Shown here: positions 18,504-28,547 of the stretch, one piece after another | Numbering within the stretch: position 1 is the first letter of the stretch | How the letters are laid out: every line of letters begins with the position of its first letter | NCBI RefSeq assembly: GCF_020181655.1 | Contig: NZ_CP084032.1 | Coordinates: 3,286,001 to 3,350,000 of the forward strand | DNA from: Pectobacterium colocasium | Lineage (GTDB): Bacteria; Pseudomonadota; Gammaproteobacteria; Enterobacterales; Enterobacteriaceae | Length of the DNA stretch: 64,000 bases | Reading direction: 5' to 3' | Program-made: the position numbers and the translations under genes | Notes under the pieces: model-generated | Databases searched by the model: none | Told to the model about the DNA's origin: nothing | What the model saw: the letters and a program-made list of their open reading frames with translations, nothing else

Positions 18504-20873
18504 ATGAAGCGTAAAACAAGTGCCTTCCTTCTGCTCATGTACGCGCCATCTGCGCTGTTTTATTCTGCGACGATTCTCGCGGAAGACTATGCCGATCTTC
18601 CTGCGCCCCCCAGCGCCATGCCTTCACTCAGCGAATCCGTTTATTATTTGACGATTTCCGTTAACGGACAGAGCGATAATCAGGTCGTGCCTGTCACATA
18701 TCGTGACGGGAATTATTATGTCGATGCGGCAACACTGCGTCAGAATCACATTCGTCTGTCGGAGCAAAGCGTGGGGCAGATTAATATCAGCGCCCTGCCC
18801 GATGTCACTGTCGATTACGATCAGACCATACAGCAGCTAAAGCTCACCGTGCCGATGCACTGGCTGCCCGAGCAATCCGTCGAAGGCGGGGGACAGGATA
18901 TGGCTCGTTTCCCCGCCCGCAGTAGCCCCGGCCTGCTCTTCAACTATAACCTTTATTACACCTCGCCCCGCGGCAGTTCGGATTCTCTCAGTAGTTGGAT
19001 GGAACAGCGCTTTTTCAGCCCCTACGGAACCTTATCCAATACGGGAATCTACTATTTCACCTCGGGCAACAGCACTTCGCAGCAAGAGGGCTATCAGCGC
19101 TTCGATACCTATTGGCGCTATAACGATAACGAACGCATGATCACCTATCAGGTTGGCGACCTGATTAGCAACTCCCTGACGTGGAGTAACTCGGTACGTA
19201 TGGGCGGCCTGCGTGTCGCCCGCAATTTTGGCCTTCGCCCGGATATCGTGACCTATCCGATGCTGCAATACACCGGTACCGCCGCTGTGCCCAGCACACT
19301 TGACCTGTTTATCAACGGTTATAAAGCCAACAGTACTAGCCTGAACGCAGGCCCATTCACCCTCACCAATACGCCTTACTTGAACGGCGCAGGGGAAGCG
19401 ACCGTCATCACCACGGACGCACAGGGGCGACAGATTTCCACCACCATCCCCTTTTACGTCTCCAACGCGTTGCTGAGAGAGGGGTTGAGCGATTTCGATC
19501 TGTCCGTTGGCGTTCTGCGTCAGGACTATGGCATACAGAATAATTCCTACACTGACGATCCTGCCGTCAGCGGCATCTATCGCTACGGATTGACCAATAA
19601 ACTGACGGTATCGACACATGGCGAAGCGGTAAAAGATCTCTATCTGCTCGGCGCGGGGGTAGATTTTACCGTCGGCCGCTGGGGAACGCTGAGTTCTTCC
19701 TACAGCCAGAGCGAAAAGGAAGCCACCGGGCACCAATACACCACGGGTTATTCTTACTACAGTTCCGCCTTTGGCCTGAGCGTTCAACACGCTAAACGCA
19801 GTGAGAAGTACCGCGATTTAACTGCCGTGCTCACAGAAGGTCGCCTCAGTCGGGAAAGCTATCAGGCGACACTCAACAGCCAGCTGTTTGGTGAAGGCAA
19901 TGGCTCATTCGGCGTGGGTTACTTCGACATCCGCGCGTACGATTCAACCCGTACCCGTCTGCTGAATTTCTCTTTCAGCCGTCAGGTCTGGCAGGACAGC
20001 TCCATTTACCTCGCCTTTAATAAAGCGCTGGGAGAAAACGGCTACAGCGCCCAGCTCCAGTTCGTGATGCCTTTTGGTAGAAACGGCAGCATCAATGCCG
20101 GGGTTCAGCGCGACAGCAATGGCGATTATTCACCGCGCGTAGGGGTGAACCGTACCGCGCCGACAGAAGGCGGATTTGGCTGGAACGCCGCGTATGGCGC
20201 AGGAAAAAACCCTTATCACCAAGGCTCGCTGAACTGGCGTGGCCCTTATGCCACAATGGCTGGCGGAACCTATGGCAACGAAGGCGATACCACGCAGTGG
20301 GGGGAACTCAGCGGTTCGCTGATCTACATGAACGGGGGGCTTTTCCCCAGCAACCGCATCAACGACGCCTTTATTGTGGTCGATACCGAAGGATACCCCG
20401 ATGTCCCGGTAAAATATGAAAACCAACTGGTGGGGAAAACGAATAAACGCGGCCACTTACTCGTACCGTGGGTGGTATCCAACTACCCCGCGAAACTGGA
20501 AATCGATACGTTACAGCTGCCAGCCAACGTCTCCACACCGCAGGTGGAATCACGCGTGTCGGTCAAAGAAGGCAGCGGCACCATCGTGAAATTCCCCGTT
20601 CATGCCGTGCGAGCGGCCAACATTAAGCTGCGCAATACGGATGGCAATCCGCTCACCATCGGCACCTGGATAACCAACGAAATCAGCGGTGATACCACCA
20701 TCAGCGGCTACGATGGTCTGGCCTACTTCGCCAATCTGGGAACCGCTAATCGCTTACGTTTTAAACAAGAAGACGGACGACTTTGCCGGGTGGAATTCTC
20801 ACTGCCGGAATCACAGACCATGATGGCGACCATCGGCCCACTCACCTGCCAGACGACTGACTCAAAAGGATAA
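18504..20873 (+). CDS. Outer-membrane usher of Csu-type pilus
   Basis: An outer-membrane beta-barrel of 789 residues through which the pilus is assembled. The signal peptide ends near SATILA-EDYAD. The N-terminal periplasmic domain binds chaperone-pilin complexes. The barrel region has repeated aromatic strands such as FNYNLYYTSPRGSSDS and SWMEQRFFSPYGTLSNTGIY; the plug and C-terminal domains follow, ending LCRVEFSLPES. The size agrees with CsuD-like ushers. ATG 18504 has GAGG upstream and starts a proper signal peptide; an in-frame ATG at 18468 would add 12 residues. Confidence 0.88.
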   Translation: MKRKTSAFLLLMYAPSALFYSATILAEDYADLPAPPSAMPSLSESVYYLTISVNGQSDNQVVPVTYRDGNYYVDAATLRQNHIRLSEQSVGQINISALPDVTVDYDQTIQQLKLTVPMHWLPEQSVEGGGQDMARFPARSSPGLLFNYNLYYTSPRGSSDSLSSWMEQRFFSPYGTLSNTGIYYFTSGNSTSQQEGYQRFDTYWRYNDNERMITYQVGDLISNSLTWSNSVRMGGLRVARNFGLRPDIVTYPMLQYTGTAAVPSTLDLFINGYKANSTSLNAGPFTLTNTPYLNGAGEATVITTDAQGRQISTTIPFYVSNALLREGLSDFDLSVGVLRQDYGIQNNSYTDDPAVSGIYRYGLTNKLTVSTHGEAVKDLYLLGAGVDFTVGRWGTLSSSYSQSEKEATGHQYTTGYSYYSSAFGLSVQHAKRSEKYRDLTAVLTEGRLSRESYQATLNSQLFGEGNGSFGVGYFDIRAYDSTRTRLLNFSFSRQVWQDSSIYLAFNKALGENGYSAQLQFVMPFGRNGSINAGVQRDSNGDYSPRVGVNRTAPTEGGFGWNAAYGAGKNPYHQGSLNWRGPYATMAGGTYGNEGDTTQWGELSGSLIYMNGGLFPSNRINDAFIVVDTEGYPDVPVKYENQLVGKTNKRGHLLVPWVVSNYPAKLEIDTLQLPANVSTPQVESRVSVKEGSGTIVKFPVHAVRAANIKLRNTDGNPLTIGTWITNEISGDTTISGYDGLAYFANLGTANRLRFKQEDGRLCRVEFSLPESQTMMATIGPLTCQTTDSKG

Positions 20874-20877
20874 AAAG

Positions 20878-21888
20878 ATGCTGACTCCGATACCGAAAAT
20901 CCAGCACTTCTCCCCCGCTAACCGGCGAGCGGCCCGTTGGCTACGTCTGGCTTTCCTGCTGATGGCGCTGTATTACGCGCCTGTTAGCTACGCCGCCTGC
21001 ACGACGCCACCAAGTTCCACTACACTGGGGCCTTATGCTTCTTCCGTTGTCGGTGTTAATGGAACACCCCAGATTGTGACATCGGGGAGTGGATTTCGCT
21101 GTACGGGGAGCCTGTTGAGTTTAGCCAGTACCAATACCATTCAAATCACAATACTGGATGACAGTAACCCCAGCGGTACCGCCATGCGGATGCGCAGAGG
21201 CACGAGCACAGACTACGTTCCCTATAGCCTATGTATCGATTCTGGCTGCGGTACGCTTTATGATATCGGTTCAACCTATACCTGGTCTCGAACAACATTT
21301 CTGGGAATTTTAGGCCTGTTCAATTCAGCGGATGGCTCCATACCGATCTATATCCGCACCAGTATCGGCAACAACGTGGCGGCCGGGACCTATACCGATA
21401 CGGTGACGATTAAATGGGATTATGAACTTTGTTCGCTGGGGGCACTCGGTCTTTGTGTTTACGAAAGAGGCTCAACCACTTCAACCCTCAATATCACCAT
21501 GAATATCACCAATGATTGCCAGATCACCAGTGCGCCGAATGTCAGTTTTGGTATTGCGGCGTTTCCCGCCGATTTCGCGGCGGTCAGCAACAGCCTCGGG
21601 GTGCGCTGTACGCTGCTGGGTGCCTACACCGTCAAGCTGGTCAGTACCCATCCCGACGATGCCAACTGGCGCAGGATGACGGCCACCGTCGGCGGCACGC
21701 CTTACTATTTGCAATACCAGCTCTATCGCACCGGTAATATCGCCTGGACTGAAACAAACGATTATAGCGGTACGGGTACGGGGATTACGCAGAGTATCCC
21801 GTACACCGCCCGCATTAACGCCAGTCAGGCCAGCCAGCCGGAGGGAGCCTATAAAGATACCGTCACGATTAACGTCACGATTAACTAG
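20878..21888 (+). CDS. Csu-type tip adhesin with two SCPU domains
   Basis: The last pilus gene, 336 residues. A signal sequence runs to about residue 40 ([15 protein letters not shown]). Two SCPU-like domains follow: an N-terminal half with its own cysteine pattern ([26 protein letters not shown]) and a C-terminal half ([21 protein letters not shown] to VTINVTIN). Tandem domains and last position are the pattern of CsuE-type adhesins. AAGGAT lies before the ATG, five bases after the usher. Its end overlaps the convergent fadJ stop by eight bases. Confidence 0.83.
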   Translation: MLTPIPKIQHFSPANRRAARWLRLAFLLMALYYAPVSYAACTTPPSSTTLGPYASSVVGVNGTPQIVTSGSGFRCTGSLLSLASTNTIQITILDDSNPSGTAMRMRRGTSTDYVPYSLCIDSGCGTLYDIGSTYTWSRTTFLGILGLFNSADGSIPIYIRTSIGNNVAAGTYTDTVTIKWDYELCSLGALGLCVYERGSTTSTLNITMNITNDCQITSAPNVSFGIAAFPADFAAVSNSLGVRCTLLGAYTVKLVSTHPDDANWRRMTATVGGTPYYLQYQLYRTGNIAWTETNDYSGTGTGITQSIPYTARINASQASQPEGAYKDTVTINVTIN

Positions 21889-24064
21889 CGCTATCGTCCT
21901 CATCGATTGGCGGATAAAACGTCCGCCGACTTTCCCGCATCGCGAGCAAACGCTCACAGGGCGCGAACCGATCGCCATATTGCTGTTGCAGCACCAGCAG
22001 CGTTTTCACTACCGTTTCCACTCCCAGACGATCCATGTAGTGGAATGGCCCGCCGAGGAAAGGAGGGAAACCAATGCCAAATACCGCCCCGATATCTCCA
22101 TCGCGCGCACATTGGATCACGCCTTCATCCAGACAACGCGCGGCCTCATTTAACATCATCATTACACCACGCTGGCTGATGAGCGCGGGGTCGATATGGG
22201 CTTTCGGCGTCACATCCAGCAGCGGGTAAATCGAGCTATCCACCTCTCTCCCCGCGTGCCAGAAACGGCGCGTTTTATTGTATCGATAGAACCCTTTCCC
22301 ATTCTTTCGCCCTTTACGTCCGTCTTTCAGAATTGCATCAAACGCGGGTGGGGAGGTGAAACGTTTACCCAGTTCTTCGCTTAACACCGGCACAATTTTA
22401 GTCGCAACATCGATGCCCACCTCATCAAGCACCGCAAGCGGGCCGACGGGGAAACCAAAACGCACCAACGCATAGTCAATCGATTCAATCGGCTCCCCTT
22501 CCAGCAAGCAGTAAGCCGCTTCGTTGATATAAGGCGCCAGTATACGGTTCACATAAAAACCAGCGCTGTCACCCACGACGATCGCCGTTTTCCCCTGCTT
22601 TCTCGCCAGAGCAACCGTTGTTGCCACCGTCTCTGCGCTGGTGTGCGCGTGAGGAATCACCTCAACCAGCGGCATTTTGTCCACCGGACTAAAATAGTGC
22701 AGGCCAATAACCTGCTGCGGACGACGCGCGCCCTCCGCAATCTGGTGGATAGGCAGCGATGAAGTGTTTGACGCGAATATCGTATGCGGCGCGGCATGAT
22801 CTTCAATCTCCGCCACCATTTGCCGCTTCAGCGCCAGATCTTCAAAGACAGCCTCAATGACGATATCCGCATGTTCAAACCCACGATAGTCCGTACTGCC
22901 GGAAATCAACGTCATCAACCGCTGACGCTCCGTCGGCTTCATCCGTTTACGCTGGACGCGCTTGGTCAGCAGTTGCCAGTTGTACTTCAGCGCATGGTTG
23001 ATGCCCTGCTCATTAATATCTTTAATGCGCACTGGCAACTGCCCGCGCGTCGCCGTCACGCTGGCGATCCCTCCCCCCATCAATCCACCGCCAAGAATGC
23101 CGACGTGGTGAATCGGCTTGGCATCAGAAGCCGCACCAGCGGTTTTCTTTAAGGCGTTGGAAGCAAAGAACAGATGGCGCAGGGCGACAGATTCCGGCGT
23201 CATTACCAGCTTGCCAAACGCTCGCGCCTCCTGACGGTATCCTTCTTCACGGCCTTTTTCGATTCCCCGGCGCACCACCTGAATAATCTTTTCGGTAGCC
23301 GGATAGTTGCCGTGTGTTTTCGCACGGGTTTTGCGCTTCACCATCTTGAAAAGCAGATGGCGAATGCCTGGACTGCTCAACAGGCGTGAACGCCAGCCCA
23401 GCGGCACGGCTTTGCGTTTTCCTTTTTTGAGGATCTCTACCGCGGTCTCCAGCAGGATATCGTGCGGGACAGCTTCATCAACTAGCCCCTGTCGTAACGC
23501 CTGACTCGCGCGGAGATGACGGCCGGTTAGAATGAGATCCAGCGCGCTATCCAGACCAATTAAGCGTGGCAACCGCTGCGTACCGCCTGAACCGGGAATA
23601 AGCCCAAGCTGCACTTCCGGTAGCCCCAATACCGTCTTTTCATCCAGCGAGCAAACGCGATAATCGCAGGCTAATGCCAGTTCCAGACCACCGCCCAGAC
23701 AGGCACCGTGAATCGCAGCCACCACGGGGAACGGCAGTGCAGCAATCTGATCGAACGTTTCCTGCCCTTGCTTCGCCAAATTTTCTGCCTGTTCAGCACT
23801 GCTGCACTGATCCAACATGGTGATATCCGCACCAGCGATAAACGAGTCAGGTTTGGTGGAAATCAGAATCAGCCCCCTGAGCGTCGCATGCTGTCGCGCC
23901 TGCTCAAAGACGGAGAGAATCTGCTGCGCAAATTCGCTTTTTAGCGTGTTCACCTTCTCGCCGGGCACATCAATGCCGATCACGCCAATGTTGTCTGGCC
24001 GAATAGTGAGAGAAAAGGCCGAGGAGCTTTCCGTTACGGTAGGGAAAGGCTGTTGATCGTTCAT
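21881..24064 (-). CDS. fadJ: Fatty acid oxidation complex alpha subunit FadJ
   Basis: Multifunctional enoyl-CoA hydratase, epimerase and 3-hydroxyacyl-CoA dehydrogenase. The 727-residue chain has the crotonase domain (about 15-200) with [19 protein letters not shown] and [18 protein letters not shown], and the NAD-binding dehydrogenase domain starting [16 protein letters not shown] near residue 325, with [10 protein letters not shown] and the catalytic [14 protein letters not shown]. It overlaps fadI by four bases (ATGA), so the two subunits are translationally coupled. The 3' end overlaps that of the pilus adhesin gene on the other strand. Confidence 0.97.
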   Translation of the reverse strand: MNDQQPFPTVTESSSAFSLTIRPDNIGVIGIDVPGEKVNTLKSEFAQQILSVFEQARQHATLRGLILISTKPDSFIAGADITMLDQCSSAEQAENLAKQGQETFDQIAALPFPVVAAIHGACLGGGLELALACDYRVCSLDEKTVLGLPEVQLGLIPGSGGTQRLPRLIGLDSALDLILTGRHLRASQALRQGLVDEAVPHDILLETAVEILKKGKRKAVPLGWRSRLLSSPGIRHLLFKMVKRKTRAKTHGNYPATEKIIQVVRRGIEKGREEGYRQEARAFGKLVMTPESVALRHLFFASNALKKTAGAASDAKPIHHVGILGGGLMGGGIASVTATRGQLPVRIKDINEQGINHALKYNWQLLTKRVQRKRMKPTERQRLMTLISGSTDYRGFEHADIVIEAVFEDLALKRQMVAEIEDHAAPHTIFASNTSSLPIHQIAEGARRPQQVIGLHYFSPVDKMPLVEVIPHAHTSAETVATTVALARKQGKTAIVVGDSAGFYVNRILAPYINEAAYCLLEGEPIESIDYALVRFGFPVGPLAVLDEVGIDVATKIVPVLSEELGKRFTSPPAFDAILKDGRKGRKNGKGFYRYNKTRRFWHAGREVDSSIYPLLDVTPKAHIDPALISQRGVMMMLNEAARCLDEGVIQCARDGDIGAVFGIGFPPFLGGPFHYMDRLGVETVVKTLLVLQQQYGDRFAPCERLLAMRESRRTFYPPIDEDDSAS

Positions 24065-25374
24065 GGCGTCACCTCCAGTACCATTGCCACGCCCAGCCCA
24101 CCCGCCGCGCAGGCCGTGGTTAATCCCAGCCCGCCGCCGCGACGGCGCAATTCATTCAGCGTTTGGGTAATCATCCTCGCGCCGGTAGCGGCAAAGGGAT
24201 GACCATAGGCAATAGAGCCGCCCAGCACGTTGAATTTTGCGCGGTCTACTTCACCCAGCGCGGCATGTCTGCCCAACTGGGTGCGTGCGAACTCATCGCT
24301 GGCAAACAGTTTGAGGTTGGCCAGAGTCTGGGCGGCAAAAGCCTCATGCATATCAATGAGCGTCAAATCAGCCAGTGCCACGCCAGCCCTTGCCAACGCA
24401 AGCGGAGAAGCATAAGCCGGCCCCAGCAACATATCACGCTGTACGCCAATGGCGCTGAATGCATAGCTGCGCAGGTAGCCTAGCGGCGTGAGTCCCAGAC
24501 TTTTAGCCTTGGATTCACTCATCATTAAAACGGCCGCCGCGCCATCCGTCAGCGGCGTACTGTTAGCCGCCGTGACCGAACCATGTCGGCGATCGAACGC
24601 CGGGCGTAAACGGGAATACTGCTCCAGTGCGGAATCATGGCGCACATTGTTATCTTCGCTTAGCGCTTTCTCATACGGTGGGACGTAAGCCGTCATCACT
24701 TCATCGCGCAGCACCCCGGACTCCCAAGCCTGTGCCGCCAGTTTGTGCGAACGGTGCGCCAGTTCATCCTGCTCTTCACGCGTGATGCCGTAGGTTTTTG
24801 CCATCTGTTCCGCGGTATCACCCATGCGCAACCCGGTGGAATACTCCGCCACGGCAGGCGCAACCGGCAGCAGGTCTTTCGGGCGCAGACCGCTTAACAG
24901 TTTCAACTTCTGGCCCAGCGTTCTGGCTTTGTTCATATCCACCAGCGTTCTGGCCAGCGCTTTGCTGACACCAATAGGCAGCACGGAAGAGGAATCCGCG
25001 CCGCCGGCAATACCGACTTCCACCGTACCCGCCATAATACTTTCTGCCACGTTGGCGACCGCCTGAAAACTGGTGGCACAGGCGCGCGACACGCTGTAGG
25101 CATCGGTATGTACGCTCATCCCCGTACCGAGCACGATCTCTCTGGCGATATTCGGCGCCTCGGGCATTTGGACCACCTGCCCGAACACCAATAGTTCGAT
25201 CAATGCAGGATCGATACCCGTGCGAACCAGTAATTCACTGGTGACGAGCTTCCCTAATTCGAGGGCGGGTACGCCATGATAGGCCGTTGCCTGCCGGGCA
25301 AATGGGGTGCGTAATCCGCTCACGAACGCAATGCGATCGCCACGGCGGGTTATCAGAGGTAATACCTCACTCAT
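24061..25374 (-). CDS. fadI: Acetyl-CoA acyltransferase (3-ketoacyl-CoA thiolase) FadI
   Basis: Thiolase beta subunit of the FadIJ complex, active on fatty acids including under anaerobic conditions. The 437 residues match the family (436 in E. coli). The acyl-accepting Cys is in [16 protein letters not shown], the catalytic His in [17 protein letters not shown], and the second Cys in [16 protein letters not shown] FadR-like site 75-91 bp upstream indicates repression that is lifted by long-chain acyl-CoA. First gene of fadIJ. Confidence 0.98.
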   Translation of the reverse strand: MSEVLPLITRRGDRIAFVSGLRTPFARQATAYHGVPALELGKLVTSELLVRTGIDPALIELLVFGQVVQMPEAPNIAREIVLGTGMSVHTDAYSVSRACATSFQAVANVAESIMAGTVEVGIAGGADSSSVLPIGVSKALARTLVDMNKARTLGQKLKLLSGLRPKDLLPVAPAVAEYSTGLRMGDTAEQMAKTYGITREEQDELAHRSHKLAAQAWESGVLRDEVMTAYVPPYEKALSEDNNVRHDSALEQYSRLRPAFDRRHGSVTAANSTPLTDGAAAVLMMSESKAKSLGLTPLGYLRSYAFSAIGVQRDMLLGPAYASPLALARAGVALADLTLIDMHEAFAAQTLANLKLFASDEFARTQLGRHAALGEVDRAKFNVLGGSIAYGHPFAATGARMITQTLNELRRRGGGLGLTTACAAGGLGVAMVLEVTP

Positions 25375-25448
25375 AAACGCTCCTGTTAACCGAAAATACT
25401 CCCGTTAACCAAAAATACTTCCGTTAGCCAAAAATAAATTGCGAGCAC

Positions 25449-25465
25449 AACAGGTCAGACCTGAT
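25449..25465. promoter_or_regulatory. FadR-like operator of fadIJ
   Basis: AACAGGTCAGACCTGAT is close to the inverted FadR consensus AACAGGTCAGACCAGTT (14 of 17), about 75 bp before the fadI start. A FadR role at this promoter fits E. coli. Confidence 0.78.
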
Positions 25466-25609
25466 TTCATTGTTAACCAGATGGTTACATTACGCAAAGG
25501 CGCGCAACACAAAAGTGTGAAGAGCGTGGGGTAGCCGCGAACAAAAGTGAAGAAATAGCCACAACAGAAGGGATAGAAGCGAGGTAAGACGTCAGAGGAA
25601 ACCGTGACG

Positions 25610-25635
25610 GGCAGAAGCCACAGAAGGCTCCTGCC
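25610..25635 (-). terminator. Stem-loop after yfcZ
   Basis: GGCAGAAGCC (25610-25619) pairs with GGCTCCTGCC (25626-25635) over ten positions including one wobble. It lies just beyond the yfcZ stop; a T-run is not strong. Confidence 0.5.
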
Positions 25636-25645
25636 GGGACAAAAA

Positions 25646-25942
25646 TTAACGCAGGCCGAGCTGGAAAATCATCGTTTCAGCCTGACAGCTGAACGTAAAA
25701 TCGATGTCCAGCTTAACGCCACCGTCTACGTCTTCCAATGTGCTGACGATGTCGCAAGGTTCGGACTCTACCGCACGCGCTTTTGCCGTCAGAGCGGTCA
25801 GCGCCGCTTCCGCATCAGAACGATCGCCGAAAACTTTGCTGTAAGACGCCGTGCAATCGGTGTTATCCATAATTGTGCCGACATCGACACAGCAGCAGGC
25901 TGCGGTTTCCTCAGCACTGCATTTGTTGATTACGTTCGTCAT
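25646..25942 (-). CDS. yfcZ: YfcZ/YiiS family protein
   Basis: A 98-residue cytoplasmic protein with a cysteine cluster near the N-terminus (CSAEETAACCCVDVGTIMD) and a conserved C-terminal part (VKLDIDFTFSCQAETMIFQLGLR). It belongs to the YfcZ/YiiS family, whose function is not known. The start codon follows an AGGAAAG-type site. Position between fadI and fadL is the same as in E. coli. Confidence 0.92.
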   Translation of the reverse strand: MTNVINKCSAEETAACCCVDVGTIMDNTDCTASYSKVFGDRSDAEAALTALTAKARAVESEPCDIVSTLEDVDGGVKLDIDFTFSCQAETMIFQLGLR

Positions 25943-26331
25943 AATACTTTCCTCTTAGGACTTAAGACGCGGGAGATTTGATCCAGTTCAAATATTTTCT
26001 ATCTTCCTTATATTTTACTCCCTCATCCCAAAGCAGTACCAGCACTTCATGCCAGCCAGGAATTTTAGTGATATCAATCACATTAAGGTGTTATGCGGTA
26101 GTAAAAACCGAGTAATATCTCTTCACACAAATTAACCAAAACGTTAAGCAGATCTAAATTTTGCATCATTTTGGAAATATTCTTAATACACGAATGCAAC
26201 ATTATCGTATTCCCAACTTATACTTTGGCAACTGGTCTGATTTGTCAGGCTGAGTGCGCCCCCTACAATGCGCGTCCCTTGTTACCCCGTGTAACAACGT
26301 TAAATAACAAGCATATAAAGAGGTTTTGGTC
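25943..26331. other. yfcZ-fadL divergent intergenic region
   Basis: Contains the fadL regulatory region: a FadR box, a likely promoter (TTGTCA at 26242-26247 and TACAAT at 26263-26268, 15 bp apart) and a leader inverted repeat TTGTTAC/GTAACAA at 26279-26297. The left part is AT-rich and presumably holds the yfcZ promoter. Confidence 0.6.
26230..26246 (+). promoter_or_regulatory. FadR-like operator overlapping the fadL -35 region
   Basis: AACTGGTCTGATTTGTC matches the FadR consensus AACTGGTCTGACCTGTT at 14 of 17 positions. Its right end overlaps the proposed -35 hexamer TTGTCA, as expected for repression. Confidence 0.8.
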
Positions 26332-27642
26332 ATGAGCCAGAAAAACCTGTTCAAACAATCCACAATTGCTGTTGCGGTGGCACTGTTCTCAGCAAATGTG
26401 TCAGCAGCTGGTTTCCAGCTAAATGAATACTCCTCATCGGGTCTGGGCCGTGCATTTTCTGGTGAAGGTGCCGTAGCCGACAATGCGGCCTCCGGCAGTC
26501 GTAACCCAGCGACCATGACCATGTTTGACCGCCCGTCATTCTCCGGTGGCGTCACCTATATCAACCCGGATATTGATGTTCAGGGGAAAAACTCTCTGAC
26601 AGGGCAAAATACCAGTGCCAAAAATATCGCTCCGCACGCCTGGGTACCGAACCTGCATTTTATCATGCCGCTTAATGAACAGTGGGCAATCGGCGCTTCT
26701 GCCACCACTAACTATGGCTTAGCAACAGAGTTCAACGATACCTATGCCGCAGGTTCCATTGGCGGGCAAACCGACCTGATAACGTCAAACCTGAATCTGA
26801 GCGCCGCCTACCGTCTTAACCAGCATTTCAGCTTCGGTCTGGGTGTCAATGCTGTCTATGCTGATGCCAAGATTGTTCGCCGGGCAGGTGAATTGGCAAA
26901 TGTGCCTACCGCAGCTGGTGGGTTACAAGGGGTCGTCGCTGGTCCTTCTTCAGAAATAGCTCGTCTGGAAGGTAAAGAATGGGGATACGGCTGGAACGCC
27001 GGTATTCTGTATGAAGTGGACGAAAATAACCGCTTCGGTCTGACCTATCGTTCTAAAGTCGATATCGACTTTAACGGCGATTACAGCAACAACCTCCCAA
27101 CAGCAGTAACAGCATTGAACGGTACGGGTGGTGCTAAGATTCCTGGCAAGCTAACGCTCAATCTACCAGAGATGTGGGAGGCCTCAGCCTACCATCGCGT
27201 AGCACCGAAGTGGGCAGTGCACTACAGCCTGGCCTATACCAGTTGGAGCCAATTCCAGGAACTGAAAGCGACGGGTAGCAACGGCCAGACTCTGTTCCAT
27301 AAAGATGAAAGCTTCCGTGATGCTTACCGTATCGCACTCGGTACCACCTACTATCACGACGATAACTGGACGTTCCGCGGCGGTATCGCGTTTGATGACA
27401 GCCCGGTCCCAGCCGACAAACGTTCTATTTCCATCCCGGATCAGGATCGTTTCTGGCTGAGTGCAGGTACCACCTATGCCTTTAATAAAGACGCGTCTGT
27501 GGATGTTGGCGTATCCTACATGCACGGTAAGCAAGTTGATATCAGCGAACCTATCTCTGATAGAGCAGGTTCGCCAAGCTACACGTTCAGCTCCAAAGGT
27601 AAAGCCTGGCTGTACGGCGTGAACTTCAACTATGCGTTCTAA
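26332..27642 (+). CDS. fadL: Long-chain fatty acid outer-membrane transporter
   Basis: A 14-stranded outer-membrane barrel that binds and admits long-chain fatty acids. The 436-residue precursor has a signal peptide ending [17 protein letters not shown]; the conserved hatch start [21 protein letters not shown] and NPATMTMF follow. It ends in the aromatic-terminal strand [11 protein letters not shown] needed for barrel insertion. AAGAGG precedes the ATG. A strong terminator follows. A 16-bp tandem repeat spans the stop codon. Confidence 0.97.
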   Translation: MSQKNLFKQSTIAVAVALFSANVSAAGFQLNEYSSSGLGRAFSGEGAVADNAASGSRNPATMTMFDRPSFSGGVTYINPDIDVQGKNSLTGQNTSAKNIAPHAWVPNLHFIMPLNEQWAIGASATTNYGLATEFNDTYAAGSIGGQTDLITSNLNLSAAYRLNQHFSFGLGVNAVYADAKIVRRAGELANVPTAAGGLQGVVAGPSSEIARLEGKEWGYGWNAGILYEVDENNRFGLTYRSKVDIDFNGDYSNNLPTAVTALNGTGGAKIPGKLTLNLPEMWEASAYHRVAPKWAVHYSLAYTSWSQFQELKATGSNGQTLFHKDESFRDAYRIALGTTYYHDDNWTFRGGIAFDDSPVPADKRSISIPDQDRFWLSAGTTYAFNKDASVDVGVSYMHGKQVDISEPISDRAGSPSYTFSSKGKAWLYGVNFNYAF

Positions 27643-27665
27643 AAACGATGCGTTCTAAAAACGAT
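27634..27665 (+). repeat. 16-bp tandem duplication spanning the fadL stop codon
   Basis: The unit GCGTTCTAAAAACGAT occurs twice without a gap (27634-27649 and 27650-27665); a partial third copy begins GCGTGCTAAAT. The first copy holds the fadL stop. Confidence 0.85.
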
Positions 27666-27716
27666 GCGTGCTAAATAAGAACAGACGTTCTCATTCTCTT
27701 CACGAAGAACGTGATA

Positions 27717-27746
27717 AAGCAGGTAAGGCAACTTACCTGCTTTTTT
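27717..27746 (+). terminator. Rho-independent terminator of fadL
   Basis: AAGCAGGTAAG (27717-27727), loop GCAA, and CTTACCTGCTT (27732-27742), then a T-run. A perfect 11-bp stem. Confidence 0.92.
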
Positions 27747-27938
27747 ATTGCGCCACGTTATCTTCGCCACCAGAAACAAAAGATCGGCATAACAGCAACC
27801 AGCATCTACTCGCTAGAGTCCTTTCCTGAAAAACGTATTTTTGTTTCCGTCATTGCTGTGCTAAACATAACCACGTTGCATTTTTACAATTTCGCAACAA
27901 ACAGATAAAGACCTGATTCATTACTGCAAGGAGCACAC

Positions 27939-28397
27939 ATGAAACGACACTTTTCCCTAGCCTGCCTGACCGCATTGCTGATCATCATCTCACCCTCGAC
28001 GTTCGCACGTGATTATTTGAAAACGGATGAAACCCAGAAATTTGGTATTTCACCGGGCGTAGTAACCGAAGGCGGTAAGACAGTTTGGATATCAGGTCAA
28101 GACGGTTTATACAACGAGCAAGGCAAATCGATGGCCGGGGATTTTGAAGGCCAGGCGAGAGTCATCTTTCGTAGCATCGATGCCATTGCCAAGAGGGCTG
28201 GGGGAAGCATTAAGGACGTCGTTAATATTACGGTATACCTGACCGATCCGAGATTATTAGAGCCGTTACGCCCTATTCGTCGTGAGTTCTGGCCAGACGG
28301 CAATTTTCCTGCCAGCACAACCATCACGGTACATAGCCTCCCGTCCGTTGGGATGATGCTGGAAGTCTCCGCTGTCGCGGTCATTGGCGACAACTAA
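27939..28397 (+). CDS. Exported RidA/YjgF-family protein
   Basis: RidA proteins hydrolyse reactive enamine/imine intermediates in the cytoplasm. This 152-residue member instead has a signal peptide (MKRHFSLACLTALLIIISPS, cleavage near TFA-RDYLK), so it should act in the periplasm. The domain has the usual blocks WISGQDGLYNEQGKSM, VNITVYLTDPR and FPASTTITVHSLPSVGMMLEVSAVAV; the conserved Arg of the active site (normally near IRNREFW) may be the one in RREFWPDGNFP. AAGGAG lies nine bases upstream. It has no operon partner; convergent with mqo. The substrate is unknown. Confidence 0.82.
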   Translation: MKRHFSLACLTALLIIISPSTFARDYLKTDETQKFGISPGVVTEGGKTVWISGQDGLYNEQGKSMAGDFEGQARVIFRSIDAIAKRAGGSIKDVVNITVYLTDPRLLEPLRPIRREFWPDGNFPASTTITVHSLPSVGMMLEVSAVAVIGDN

Positions 28398-28500
28398 AAC
28401 AGCATAGCGCTCAGCCAGCATGGTCAGAACGTTAAAATGCTGTCGTCCGCCGAACACATGCATGCAGAGCATGCGATATACTACTGTGCCATCATATAGA

Positions 28501-28525
28501 TAAGGCCGCTTTCGCGGCCTTATTT
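28501..28525. terminator. Bidirectional terminator between the RidA-like gene and mqo
   Basis: TAAGGCCGC (28501-28509), loop TTTC, and GCGGCCTTA (28514-28522), followed by TTT. It serves both convergent genes. Confidence 0.85.
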
Positions 28526-28547
28526 CGTTCTTTGCGGCTAATACCGA

